A DNA stretch of 42,634 bases from Lachnospiraceae bacterium (GTDB lineage: Bacteria > Bacillota > Clostridia > Lachnospirales > Lachnospiraceae): contig VSNY01000012.1 of assembly GCA_009774535.1 (NCBI GenBank), positions 1 to 42,634 of the forward strand, written 5' to 3'. Both the position numbers and the translations under genes were made by a program. Shown here one piece after another: positions 1-7,285 of the stretch. Under the pieces are notes generated by a model. That model ran no database searches. It saw nothing but the letters and a program-made list of their open reading frames with translations, and was not told the DNA's origin. Position 1 is the stretch's first letter, and each line of letters opens with the position of its first letter.

Positions 1-77
1 TCCAAACTATATATTGTATTTAGATGCGGCGATATAATCTACATATAGTATGAAATCCAAAACTTGTAAACTGGTGT

Positions 78-275
78 TTAAAACTTCTTTTCAAAATATC
101 TTTTTAAAACTCTTTTTCAAAGCTTCTTTTTAAAACTCCTTTTCAAAGCTTCTTTTTAAAACTCCTTTTCAAAACTTCTTTTTATTTAAGCTACTTTTTT
201 GGCTTCCATATTTTTGAGCTTGTTTTTTTAAGCTACTTTTTTGAGCTTCTTTTTTGAGTTTCTTTTTTTAACTTC
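78..275. repeat. T-rich short tandem repeat tract downstream of ddl
   Basis: The stretch just beyond the 3' end of the D-Ala-D-Ala ligase gene is made of degenerate short units. From about 78 to 185 the period is about 13 bases, alternating AAAACTCCTTTTC and AAAGCTTCTTTTT, so pairs form a 26-bp unit that recurs almost exactly (around 114-172). From about 186 to 275 a looser 12-13-base unit such as GAGCTTCTTTTTT continues. No long frame with known homology crosses it. It may be a slippage-born minisatellite; the T-tracts lie on the plus strand, so it is not a clean terminator for ddl. Bases 1-77 show nothing I can name. Confidence 0.7.
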
Positions 276-283
276 TTTACAAA

Positions 284-1339
284 TTACTTCTTGCAGCCGC
301 GCAGAGAAATGTGAATCAGATGTTCACATAAATCTTCAAAACTGGTTCCAACTGCACGGGCTTCCTGCGGCAGCAGACTGGTCGGCGTCATACCCGGCAG
401 CGTATTTGCCTCCAGACAGAAAATCCGATTCTCACCATCCAGCATAAAATCAACCCTTGCATAAGTATCCAGGCCAAGCGCCTTTGTTACCGTGACAGCA
501 TGCTCCTGAATCTGTGCAGCGATGTCCGCTGGCAGGTCCGCGGGACATGTCTCGATCGTACTGCCTGCTTTGTACTTATTTGTATAATTATAAAAGCCTT
601 CCAACGGCGCGATCTCAATCACCGGCAGCGCTTTGGATTCGATTACAGCCACTGAGAACTCACGGCCTGTAATATATTCCTCTATAAGTACCTCGTCTTC
701 CAGACGGAACGCTTCATCCAAAGCGGCCTGATACTCATCTTCTGAACGAATCACAGAGATTCCGACACTGGAACCGCCGCAGCATGGCTTTACAATACAT
801 GGAAGCGACAATCCGGCCGCTGTAAAATCCGCAATCCGTTCGGTCTTTTTCATAGAGATCCCTTTTGCCACAGGAACGCCGCTCTCGGCAAAAAAGCGTT
901 TGCTAAGGCTTTTATTCATGGCAATCGCACTGCTTAAGTAATTGCTTCCGGTGTATCGGATGCCAAACAGATCAAACGCCGCCTGAATCCTGCCGTCCTC
1001 CCCATTTTCTCCATGCAGCGCCAAAAAGACAATATCCGCCATCTGGCACAGCTGAATCACATTTGGGCCAAAAAAGCAATCCGACTGGTCTTCACGCGTC
1101 GCTTTGATTTTGGCAAGGTCAGGCACCGTCTCCGGAACGCCGGATACCTGCAGGCTGTGCTCCTTCGCCGATGCAAAAATTTTATTTAAATCGTCACCCG
1201 ATTTGCCATAACCCATAAAAACATCCAACAGCAATACCTGATGGCCTTTGCGCCTGAGCGCTTCGCTGACCATACTTCCGGTGGAAAGAGATACGTTGCG
1301 TTCCGTACTCAGGCCGCCGGCTAAAACGACAATTTTCAT
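284..1339 (-). CDS. ddl: D-alanine--D-alanine ligase
   Basis: This 351-residue cytoplasmic ATP-grasp enzyme joins two D-alanines with ATP to make the dipeptide used in peptidoglycan precursors. Family landmarks run in order: an N-terminal GGLSTERNVS loop, the LHGENGEDG motif, GSNYLSSAIAMNK (substrate and ATP binding), VKPCCGGSSVGI (glycine-rich ATP loop), and RVDFMLDGENRIFCLEANTLPGMT with the C-terminal Mg-binding Glu and Asn. Length is normal for the family. The ATG at 1339 follows GAAAGGAATAGAAT, a usable ribosome binding site. The usual FYDY motif reads FYNY here. The gene stands alone, divergent from the hibernation factor, and is followed by a T-rich repeat tract. The assignment is secure; whether it is the only Ddl in the genome cannot be told. 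Confidence 0.93.
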   Translation of the reverse strand: MKIVVLAGGLSTERNVSLSTGSMVSEALRRKGHQVLLLDVFMGYGKSGDDLNKIFASAKEHSLQVSGVPETVPDLAKIKATREDQSDCFFGPNVIQLCQMADIVFLALHGENGEDGRIQAAFDLFGIRYTGSNYLSSAIAMNKSLSKRFFAESGVPVAKGISMKKTERIADFTAAGLSLPCIVKPCCGGSSVGISVIRSEDEYQAALDEAFRLEDEVLIEEYITGREFSVAVIESKALPVIEIAPLEGFYNYTNKYKAGSTIETCPADLPADIAAQIQEHAVTVTKALGLDTYARVDFMLDGENRIFCLEANTLPGMTPTSLLPQEARAVGTSFEDLCEHLIHISLRGCKK

Positions 1340-1382
1340 ATTCTATTCCTTTCTGATTCGCTCATTTGTTTCTGTTTGTATT

Positions 1383-1411
1383 ATAGTAAACGATTTAGAC
1401 TGGAATGACAA
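1383..1411 (-). promoter_or_regulatory. Sigma-A-type promoter for ddl
   Basis: On the minus strand TTGTCA (1411-1406) and TACTAT (1388-1383) are separated by 17 bases, about 45 bases upstream of the ddl start. An overlapping TATAAT (1385-1380) would need a 20-base spacer. Predicted from sequence only. Confidence 0.5.
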
Positions 1412-1453
1412 TAAATTTTCTATATTTTACTAGGAAAATTTTGTGAATTGTGC

Positions 1454-1459
1454 TACAAT
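1454..1459 (+). promoter_or_regulatory. Possible -10 element for the hibernation factor gene
   Basis: TACAAT lies 50 bases upstream of the hpf start on the plus strand. No convincing -35 hexamer stands 17 bases further up, so an alternative sigma factor or an activator is possible. This is a weak call. Confidence 0.25.
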
Positions 1460-1508
1460 AACTGCAAGGTTATTCGTAACTTTAGTAAAATAATGGAGGG
1501 GTGATTAT

Positions 1509-2039
1509 ATGCGCATAACAATCAGCGGTAAAAATCTTGACATCACAGAAGGTCTGCGCTCTGCAGTAGAGGAAAAACTGTCCCGGCTGGAGAAATATTT
1601 TACACCTGACACGATTGTGAATGTTACACTCAGCGTTACCAAAAAACGCCATCAGAAGATGGAAGTTACCATACCGATCAAGGGGCATATTATCCGCGCG
1701 GAACAGGAAAGCGATGATATGTACGTAACCATTGATCTGGTAGAAGAAGTGATCGAAGCACAGTTGAAAAAATACCGTCAAAAACTGGTAAGCCAGCAGC
1801 AGGGAGCAGGAAGTTTTAAACAGGAATTTGTAGATGCTGAATCTGCAGAGGAAGAGGAAGTAAAAATTATCCGCTCTAAAAAATTTGGAATGAAACCGAT
1901 GTTTCCTGAAGATGCGTGCGTGCAGATGGAACTGTTAGGTCATACCTTCTTTGTATTCCGCAATGCTGAGACAGACGAAGTAAACGTTGTTTACAAAAGA
2001 AAAGATGGTAATTATGGTCTGATTGAGGCTGAAAATTAG
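1509..2039 (+). CDS. hpf: Ribosome hibernation promoting factor, long form
   Basis: A 176-residue cytoplasmic protein of the long HPF family. Members bind the 30S decoding region and pair ribosomes into inactive 100S dimers in slow growth. Residues about 1-100 form the HPF/RaiA domain, starting MRITISGKNLDITEGL and ending in a helix that binds rRNA. After a charged linker (EEEEVKIIRSKKF) comes the C-terminal dimerisation domain of about 60 residues with the typical KPMFPEDACVQMELLGHTFFVFRN stretch, here ending in YKRKDGNYGLIEAEN. Both domains and the length match the long form of Firmicutes. The ATG at 1509 follows GGAGGGGTGATTAT. A terminator hairpin follows at 2051, so it is probably a single-gene transcript. 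Confidence 0.96.
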   Translation: MRITISGKNLDITEGLRSAVEEKLSRLEKYFTPDTIVNVTLSVTKKRHQKMEVTIPIKGHIIRAEQESDDMYVTIDLVEEVIEAQLKKYRQKLVSQQQGAGSFKQEFVDAESAEEEEVKIIRSKKFGMKPMFPEDACVQMELLGHTFFVFRNAETDEVNVVYKRKDGNYGLIEAEN

Positions 2040-2050
2040 CAACAGTTTGG

Positions 2051-2088
2051 ACAGGCATAGTCAATCTCACGGCTTTGCCTGTTTTTTT
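2051..2088 (+). terminator. Rho-independent terminator after hpf
   Basis: ACAGGCA (2051-2057) pairs with TGCCTGT (2076-2082) and is followed by a run of seven T. It lies 12 bases after the hpf stop. Confidence 0.8.
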
Positions 2089-2158
2089 GTGTCGATTTGT
2101 ATCGAATTCTGTCGTATATTGACACATTCTGTACAATTTGGCGTTAAAATGGGCCAGA

Positions 2159-2187
2159 TTGACACTTTTCCATTTCTCCCCTATATA
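2159..2187 (+). promoter_or_regulatory. Strong sigma-A-type promoter
   Basis: TTGACA (2159-2164), a 17-base spacer and TATATA (2182-2187) lie 36 bases before the start of the TPR-like gene. A second TTGACAC stands exactly 40 bases upstream (2119-2125) without a good -10 partner, so it could be part of a binding site. Confidence 0.65.
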
Positions 2188-2222
2188 CTACAATAATAGA
2201 GAAGAGCCAAGAAAGGAGTCAT

Positions 2223-2690
2223 ATGGCAATAACACTAATGATGACAACTGAAAACGAGATGAGCATCCGCACATTAAACAACGTAGCCGTAGAATATTTT
2301 GAGCTTGGACTGCGCAACCTGTCTTACCAGATCTGGGACGAACTATACCATAAGATCCAGCGCGATGCCAGCGATTATGATGCGCTTATGCCCGTGATCA
2401 GCTGCAATATGGGAAATATGCTCCGCCAGACTGGTTATCATGAAGAAGCCTGGCAGGTCTTAACCCAAGGATTAAAAAGATGTTTTGGCGCCGGCACCAT
2501 TTATGGCATGCCGGAACTAATTATACAGCTGGCCATCCTCCAGCTAAAATCCGGAGATGTGGCGGCGGCAAACTCCTTATATTCCTTTGGCAAAAATATC
2601 TTTCTCTGGAGCCGCCAGACACAGATTGACCAGCCTCTGGAAGCCGTCCTGGAACGAGATTTTCTACTATACTGCGAAGAAACGATTTAA
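2223..2690 (+). CDS. TPR-like helical protein without DNA-binding domain
   Basis: A 155-residue soluble all-helical protein of unknown function. The pattern of paired helices resembles tetratricopeptide repeats, for example NMGNMLRQTGYHEEAWQVL and LAILQLKSGDVAAANSLY. Such repeats often form the C-terminal half of XRE regulators of the Rgg/PlcR kind, but here no helix-turn-helix precedes them. The ATG at 2223 is fixed by AAAGGAG three bases upstream in AAAGGAGTCATATG; a later ATG (M13) lacks a site. It has its own strong promoter. No signal peptide or membrane segment is visible. It could act by protein-protein contact with a regulator elsewhere; this is inference. Confidence 0.7.
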   Translation: MAITLMMTTENEMSIRTLNNVAVEYFELGLRNLSYQIWDELYHKIQRDASDYDALMPVISCNMGNMLRQTGYHEEAWQVLTQGLKRCFGAGTIYGMPELIIQLAILQLKSGDVAAANSLYSFGKNIFLWSRQTQIDQPLEAVLERDFLLYCEETI

Positions 2691-2756
2691 ACGTACCTCT
2701 TAACCACTTTTATAATATAGCCATTGGCTTTTCAATCAAGGGCTGCACAGCCGCAA

Positions 2757-2806
2757 CAGGCAGGCGTAATCATTTCATCTGCGAATGGTTACAGCCTGGC
2801 TGCTTT
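2757..2806 (+). terminator. Imperfect long hairpin, probable terminator
   Basis: CAGGCAGGCGTAATCATT (from 2757) can pair with AATGGTTACAGCCTGGCTG (to about 2802), leaving a loop near 2775-2783, and CTTTTAT follows. It separates the TPR-like gene from the SDR gene. The weak T-run leaves open a leader-structure role. Confidence 0.4.
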
Positions 2807-2873
2807 TATAAGAATGTTAACACATGCTCCGAACGGACAGAGCATCAAAGCAAATATAAAAAGGAGAAGCTTT

Positions 2874-3605
2874 ATGATCAAAAAAGCGTTTATTTCCGGT
2901 GCGTCACACGGCATTGGAAAAGCTATTGCCTATCAGCTTGCATCACACGGATGCCACCTGGCATTAAACTGTAAAAACAGCGGGGAAACATTAACACAAT
3001 TATGCATAGAACTGGAAAACCAGTATGGCATTCGGGCCATTCCTCTGATTGGAGATATCGGAGATTATCCGACTGTATGTGACATATTTACGCAAATCAA
3101 ACAGCAGATGGGCGATCTTCACCTGCTGATTAATAATGCTGGCATTTCCCAGATCGGTCTGCTTAGCGAACTGGAGGTCCGGGACTGGCAGCAGATGATC
3201 GATACCAACCTTTCATCCGTATTTTACTGCTGCAAAATGGCAATTCCCGGCATGGTGCGCAGGCAGGCAGGCAAAATCCTAAATATTTCTTCTGTATGGG
3301 GTGAAGCCGGAGCGTCCTGCGAAGCAGCCTATTCTGCGGCAAAAGGCGGGGTCAATGCCCTGACAAAAGCTCTTGCAAAAGAACTGGCGCCAAGCGGCAT
3401 CCAGGTCAACGCCATTGCATGCGGCTGTATCGATACACGGATGAATGCCTGCTTTGCTCCGCAGGAGCGAAAAGCGCTGGAGGAGGAAATCCCTGCCGGA
3501 AGATATGGTACGGCGCAGGAAGTCGCAGCGTTTGCCTGGCAGCTGCTGAACGCAAACGCGTATCTGACCGGACAAATTATAAAGTTGGACGGAGGTTGGA
3601 TTTGA
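2874..3605 (+). CDS. SDR-family oxidoreductase (3-oxoacyl-ACP reductase-like)
   Basis: A 243-residue NAD(P)-dependent short-chain dehydrogenase/reductase. The cofactor loop is GASHGIGKAIA near the N-terminus, followed by the NNAG motif (LLINNAGIS), the catalytic Ser in LNISSVWGEAG, the YSAAKGG Tyr-Lys pair, and a C-terminal LTGQIIKLDGGW typical of FabG-like enzymes. The whole catalytic Asn-Ser-Tyr-Lys set is present, so it should be active. The substrate cannot be read from sequence; FabG-type 3-oxoacyl-ACP or another keto compound are options. I chose the ATG at 2874 because AAAAGGAGAAGCTTT precedes it; the frame is open further upstream but has no site or homology there. The XRE regulator begins one base after the stop, so the two are translated together. 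Confidence 0.88.
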   Translation: MIKKAFISGASHGIGKAIAYQLASHGCHLALNCKNSGETLTQLCIELENQYGIRAIPLIGDIGDYPTVCDIFTQIKQQMGDLHLLINNAGISQIGLLSELEVRDWQQMIDTNLSSVFYCCKMAIPGMVRRQAGKILNISSVWGEAGASCEAAYSAAKGGVNALTKALAKELAPSGIQVNAIACGCIDTRMNACFAPQERKALEEEIPAGRYGTAQEVAAFAWQLLNANAYLTGQIIKLDGGWI

Positions 3606-3606
3606 T

Positions 3607-3987
3607 ATGTCGATGGCAGAGCGAATCCGTTATCTGGTAAAAAGACATCCTAAGAGCCGTCAGGAAATTGCGGGAGATCTGTATATTTCAACGGACAGCC
3701 TTGGAAATTACATTACCGGGCGGCGCTGCCCGGATGCCGCGATGGTACGCAAAATGGCTATTTATTTCCAAGTGTCCGCAGACTATATTTTATGCGTGAC
3801 GCCTACGCTGGAAGATACTTTTACGCTGCCCACAATCGAGCAGGAGCAAAGTCTGCTGAGCCTGTTTCGGACAATGACGCCGATCCAGCGGGAACTGTTT
3901 CTGCACAGCGGATACGGGATTACCAGTTATGCAACCATCCAGCAGGTACTTCCGGTCATGGAAATTCCGGGTGAACGTGAGACATAA
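3607..3987 (+). CDS. XRE-family helix-turn-helix regulator
   Basis: A 126-residue DNA-binding protein. Residues about 5-60 form a Cro/CI-type helix-turn-helix: SRQEIAGDLYISTDSLGNYITGRRCPD contains the two helices, and MVRKMAIYFQVSADYIL is the usual fourth-fifth helix. The last 60 residues are a helical extension of unknown role. The ATG at 3607 follows the SDR stop by one base, and GGAGG in the end of the SDR gene serves it. It may regulate the SDR gene or its own operon. The 3' end overlaps the convergent HAD phosphatase gene by 32 bases. Confidence 0.85.
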   Translation: MSMAERIRYLVKRHPKSRQEIAGDLYISTDSLGNYITGRRCPDAAMVRKMAIYFQVSADYILCVTPTLEDTFTLPTIEQEQSLLSLFRTMTPIQRELFLHSGYGITSYATIQQVLPVMEIPGERET

Positions 3988-4627
3988 GCAAATCCCATAC
4001 CTGCTGCGGCGTATCCGCGATCACAGACGCGCCGTTTTCCAGCAGAAACTCCGCATCACGAAATCCCCAGGATACAGAAATACAGGCAAGCCCCGCATTT
4101 GCGGCTGTCTGAATATCTACTTCGGAATCTCCGATATAGACAGCCTCTTCTTTTTTGCAGTGTAATTCGTCCAATGCATGTTCTACCATATCAGGCGCCG
4201 GTTTCCTGCGGGTGCCTTCTTTTTCTCCAATCGCCGTGCAGACATAGCTGCTGAAATAAGACTGGTTCAGTTCTTTTACTGCGCTGTCCAGCTTATTGGA
4301 TACAATCGCCATCCGGCATCCGGCGTTTTTCAGCTGCTGCATCAGCCACAGTATGCCGTCGTAGACATGCGTCTGATCTTCGCAATGTTCCGTATAATAG
4401 GCGCGGAATGCCGCCAATATTTGTTCAAATTGCGGATTTTTCGCTCCATCCGGCAGCGCACGCTCCATCAGCTTGCGAACGCCATTGCCGACAAAATTGC
4501 GAATTTCATCCAGTGTACGAACCGGATAGCCGTATTTGCGCAGTGCGTCGTTTACGGCATTCATAAGATCTTCGAGCGTATCCAATAAAGTTCCGTCCAG
4601 GTCAAAGACCACAGCTGTATATTTCAT
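3956..4627 (-). CDS. HAD-family hydrolase, phosphoglycolate phosphatase-like
   Basis: A 223-residue cytoplasmic phosphatase of HAD subfamily I. Motif I is DLDGTLLDT near the N-terminus (nucleophile Asp and the +2 Asp), motif II is IVSNK, motif III is the Lys in RRKPAPDM, and motif IV is YIGDSEVDIQTAANAG. The four-helix cap lies between motifs I and II. The pattern suits Gph or the related PpaX/YjjG group, acting on small phosphate esters; the exact substrate is not deducible. I took the ATG at 4627, preceded by AGGAAAATGTA, as start because motif I is then eight residues in, as is normal; the longer open frame to 4726 overlaps the preceding gene. It lies 22 bases after the SGNH hydrolase gene and is probably co-transcribed with it. 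Confidence 0.88.
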   Translation of the reverse strand: MKYTAVVFDLDGTLLDTLEDLMNAVNDALRKYGYPVRTLDEIRNFVGNGVRKLMERALPDGAKNPQFEQILAAFRAYYTEHCEDQTHVYDGILWLMQQLKNAGCRMAIVSNKLDSAVKELNQSYFSSYVCTAIGEKEGTRRKPAPDMVEHALDELHCKKEEAVYIGDSEVDIQTAANAGLACISVSWGFRDAEFLLENGASVIADTPQQVWDLLMSHVHPEFP

Positions 4628-4649
4628 TACATTTTCCTGCTTTCCTGTA

Positions 4650-6002
4650 TTATGTGCAGACAATCGCATGCTGCAGCAGATAATCCACCCATAGCGGATA
4701 ATCGTCTGTACACACATGCAGACCATCTCTTGTATAAGCAGACGCCAAATGTCCGTTAGCGTCCGCGTAGATGCTGCTGATATCCAAATAAAAAATATGT
4801 TCCGAATCGGCCAATGCCTGAGAAGCTTTGTCGCGCTTTGACAGATTCTGATTGTTCAGCGCGCCGTCCAGATCCTGCGTGCGGTAACTCATAGGAATAT
4901 TTCCCTGAATGTAGATCACCGCATCCGGCTGTGTCTGGCGGACAGTAGCCAGTATTTTTTTATACTGTTCCGTAAACCATTCCACATCCCCTCTGGCAAT
5001 GTCATTAATTCCGATCATAATATAAACTTTGCCAAAAGAATGCCTTTGCAGCGCATCCGTAACGGAAATCATTACACCGCCCTCATTTACAATCCGGTCG
5101 GTTAAAATATCTCCAATGCCGATCCCGGTCTTTGCATAATAAGCTGCCTGCGGGAGCAGATGGCTCTGAAACATCCCCACAGTCCTTGAATCCCCAATAA
5201 ACAATGCATCCGAAAAATAATCCTCCGTAACGGTCTGAAACGTCCTGCGGGAATGATTCGGAGACTGCTGATCCTTTTTCTTATTTTCTGTATCCGACTT
5301 TTTGATATCTGTCTTATTATCTGTCTTTTCGATATCTGTTTTCTCTGTATCCGGCTTTTTAAGATCTGTTTTCTCTGTATCTTTCTTTCCGATATCAGTT
5401 TTAACTATATTCGTATTTTTTATATCTGTTTTTTCTGTATCCGTTTTTTTATTATCTGTCTTTTCTGTATCCGTTTTTGTACTATCCGTCTTTTCTGTAT
5501 CCGTTTTTGTACTATCCGTCTTTTCTGTATCCGTTTTTTTGCTGTCCGTCATCTCTGTATCCGTTTTTTCTGCATTTGTTATATCCGCATGCTCATTTTC
5601 ATCAGTTCCGCCAGACTGCAATTGTGTCTGATTTTTCTGTGATTCCTGGTTGTCCGCATCCGCCTGTAAGGCTGCAGCGCCGTTACCGCTGTCCGCATCC
5701 GGCACAACCGTCGGGGATATTGCTGCATCCTGCGCCTGATAGAGCATCTGACGTTCACTGGCTCCGATTGAAAGATCCGCATCCGATGCATGCAGAAAAT
5801 GCCTGCTCGTAAGATCCGGCCCGCTGCCAGAAACCGCACTGCCCGCGGATGTATCTGCCAGCTTGGATTCCGCTGATGCTGCAGAGTATGGAAGTTCCCG
5901 TCCTGCATAATAAGCATTCACCGCAAACAAAATAAAAGAAGTTAACATAACAACGCCTAATAATCCTGATACGATTCTTTTTGCCGTTTTCGTTCGTTTC
6001 AC
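4650..6002 (-). CDS. Membrane-tethered SGNH/GDSL hydrolase with decapeptide-repeat stalk
   Basis: A 450-residue cell-surface esterase-like protein. Residues about 7-28 (IVSGLLGVVMLTSFILFAV) form a single N-terminal membrane segment or uncleaved signal. About 115 residues of low-complexity sequence follow, then a Lys/Asp/Thr repeat of decapeptide units such as KTDTEKTDST, then a C-terminal SGNH domain. Catalytic blocks are visible: FIGDSRTVG with Ser272, the GINDI block III, and DGLH with Asp426 and His429. The family includes acyl esterases and O-acetyl-peptidoglycan or glycan esterases; the substrate here is unknown. The GTG at 6002 has AGAAAGGATGGG nine bases upstream and gives a compact N-terminus; an upstream ATG at 6074 has no site. 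It is the last surface gene of the long minus-strand array, 22 bases before the HAD gene. Confidence 0.82.
   Translation of the reverse strand: MKRTKTAKRIVSGLLGVVMLTSFILFAVNAYYAGRELPYSAASAESKLADTSAGSAVSGSGPDLTSRHFLHASDADLSIGASERQMLYQAQDAAISPTVVPDADSGNGAAALQADADNQESQKNQTQLQSGGTDENEHADITNAEKTDTEMTDSKKTDTEKTDSTKTDTEKTDSTKTDTEKTDNKKTDTEKTDIKNTNIVKTDIGKKDTEKTDLKKPDTEKTDIEKTDNKTDIKKSDTENKKKDQQSPNHSRRTFQTVTEDYFSDALFIGDSRTVGMFQSHLLPQAAYYAKTGIGIGDILTDRIVNEGGVMISVTDALQRHSFGKVYIMIGINDIARGDVEWFTEQYKKILATVRQTQPDAVIYIQGNIPMSYRTQDLDGALNNQNLSKRDKASQALADSEHIFYLDISSIYADANGHLASAYTRDGLHVCTDDYPLWVDYLLQHAIVCT
5281..5580. repeat. 30-bp in-frame tandem repeats (about ten units)
   Basis: Inside the SGNH gene ten units of 30 bases stand in exact register. 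Units at 5461-5490 and 5491-5520 are identical, and 5431-5460 and 5521-5550 differ at few bases. Each unit encodes ten residues of the KTDTEKTDST type. Exact copies suggest recent expansion by slippage or recombination. Confidence 0.9.
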
Positions 6003-6471
6003 TCTTACAATCCCATCCTTTCTAAAACCGGCCCTGTACTGCAGCCACTGTCTTTGACAAGTCTCTTGCCGCACCGCAGGGACTGTTATTGTTATTGGAC
6101 AATGCTGTTATGATAAGGATAACATAAAAGAGCTGGCAGAGAAAGGTCTGTGGACGATCAGGAAAAAAATTACAGCTTTATCGACAGATGATCTTAAGAT
6201 CCGACGCGGCATTTCCTTGAACCGGAATCCTGTTCCGGAAAAGATATGAAGCACTGCAAACAGGCAGCCGCGAATAACAACCGCGGCTGCCAGCTTGTTT
6301 CATGGGATTTTGCTGTATGGCGGAAAAATCCCGCATCCTTTTCCACGGCAATTACTCTTTGTAGATATTTTTCGGCACGACCGCGCAAAATCGTTAGTCT
6401 TCATCAGATATTTTTTCATTTTTGTGAATATTGTTACAAAATTATATATTTTTCATTTCAATTTTTGCATA
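6003..6471. other. Intergenic region with several inverted repeats
   Basis: About 470 bases separate the SGNH gene from the dockerin gene. Apart from the hairpin listed at 6263, I see CCGGAA/TTCCGG near 6228-6245, GGGATTTT/AAAATCCC near 6303-6332, and CCCTG/CAGGG flanking about 6035-6085 just upstream of the SGNH start. No known riboswitch consensus was recognised. The left half may be a leader and promoter for the SGNH gene. Confidence 0.4.
6263..6291 (-). terminator. Strong hairpin after the dockerin gene
   Basis: GGCAGCCGCG (6263-6272) pairs perfectly over ten bases with CGCGGCTGCC (6282-6291). On the minus strand it is followed by TGTTTGC, a weak T-run, so it may be a terminator or a stabilising 3' structure of the dockerin mRNA about 180 bases past the stop. 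Confidence 0.5.
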
Positions 6472-7188
6472 TTAAAATGCGGGTATCTCACCATTATAAT
6501 ACTGCATGATCCGCTTTGCATCGGTCAGGTTCACGTTGCCGTCGCCATTTGTGTCCGCGTTTTTCAGCTGCTGGCCTTCCAGTTCAGCCGCGCCGTTATA
6601 ATGCTGCATCACCAGCTTTGCATCGGTCAGGTTGATGTTGCCGTCCTGATTCACATCTCCGACAGATGCTGCGCTTTCAGCAATTGTAATCTTTGATGGA
6701 ATGCGGTGTTCGATTTCTGTCTCTTCTTTGCTTTCGGAACCTTTCCATTTCAAATCCGTGACACAGAGCGTCGTATTGCCTGTAGTCGCATCCGCTGCTG
6801 TATGGAGCAGGATCTGCAGCAGCAGACCGCCGTTTTTGACGGTAATGTCGGTCTCATACTGCAATGAAAAGATACCCGTTGTTTTGTCAAACGTACATTC
6901 CTGCACTTTTGCACCTTCCGGCGCAAGAAGATCTGCTTTTTCCACAGTAAACAAGCTGGTATCGTATTCCAGCGTTCCACTTACAGATCTTAGTTTCTGT
7001 GAACCGGATGCGCTGCTGCCCTTTAAATTGACGGACATTTTTACCGTATCGCCATGCCTGCATTCGGAGAGATCCAATGTATGTTCAATCCCCCAGGCGC
7101 TCCCATCCGCATACGCCCTGCCGGAAAATCCGCAGATAGCTGCCAGCAGGCTGCATACGAGCGCGATCATCTTTTTTCCCTTTCTCAC
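6472..7188 (-). CDS. Secreted cohesin-like protein with C-terminal dockerin
   Basis: A 238-residue exported protein. Residues about 1-27 are a Sec signal peptide ending near GRAYADG. Residues about 33-165 look like a cohesin-type beta-sandwich (HGDTVKMSVNLKG, LEYDTSLFTVEKADLL). Residues about 172-236 are a type I dockerin made of two calcium-loop repeats, GDVNQDGNINLTDAKLVMQ and ADTNGDGNVNLTDAKRIMQ, with the Asp/Asn positions of EF-hand-like loops intact. Dockerins bind cohesins, so this protein can dock onto, and possibly also carry, partners. The GTG at 7188 is chosen because GGGAGG lies seven bases upstream; the next ATG, six codons in, would break the positive N-region. It follows the membrane-anchored cohesin gene by 97 bases, which suggests a binding pair. 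The cohesin call is from fold pattern and less sure than the dockerin. Confidence 0.85.
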   Translation of the reverse strand: MRKGKKMIALVCSLLAAICGFSGRAYADGSAWGIEHTLDLSECRHGDTVKMSVNLKGSSASGSQKLRSVSGTLEYDTSLFTVEKADLLAPEGAKVQECTFDKTTGIFSLQYETDITVKNGGLLLQILLHTAADATTGNTTLCVTDLKWKGSESKEETEIEHRIPSKITIAESAASVGDVNQDGNINLTDAKLVMQHYNGAAELEGQQLKNADTNGDGNVNLTDAKRIMQYYNGEIPAF

Positions 7189-7285
7189 TGTTTTTCCTCC
7201 CTGTATTTATGAGCTCCCAAATTGTTTTTCTATCCGTTTCATCTGTTCCCTGGTCAATCAGCGATGGATGTTTATAAAAAATCCG

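Noticed and set aside
78..185. CRISPR or terminator in the T-rich tract
   Set aside because: The period is 13/26 bases without spacers, and no GC-rich stem precedes the T-runs in the ddl direction.
2724..2873. Longer N-terminus of the SDR protein
   Set aside because: The added 50 residues lack homology and include the hairpin region; the ATG at 2874 has a strong ribosome binding site and places the cofactor loop correctly.
5281..5580. CRISPR-like regular 30-bp spacing
   Set aside because: The units are in frame within a gene and follow each other directly without variable spacers; no cas genes are present.
5253..5812. Plus-strand open frames rich in Phe, Cys, Ile and Ser
   Set aside because: They are the antisense of the Lys/Asp/Thr decapeptide repeats in the SGNH gene.
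6303..6332. Riboswitch between the dockerin and SGNH genes
   Set aside because: Inverted repeats are present, but I could not match any known riboswitch core such as the c-di-GMP or cobalamin consensus.
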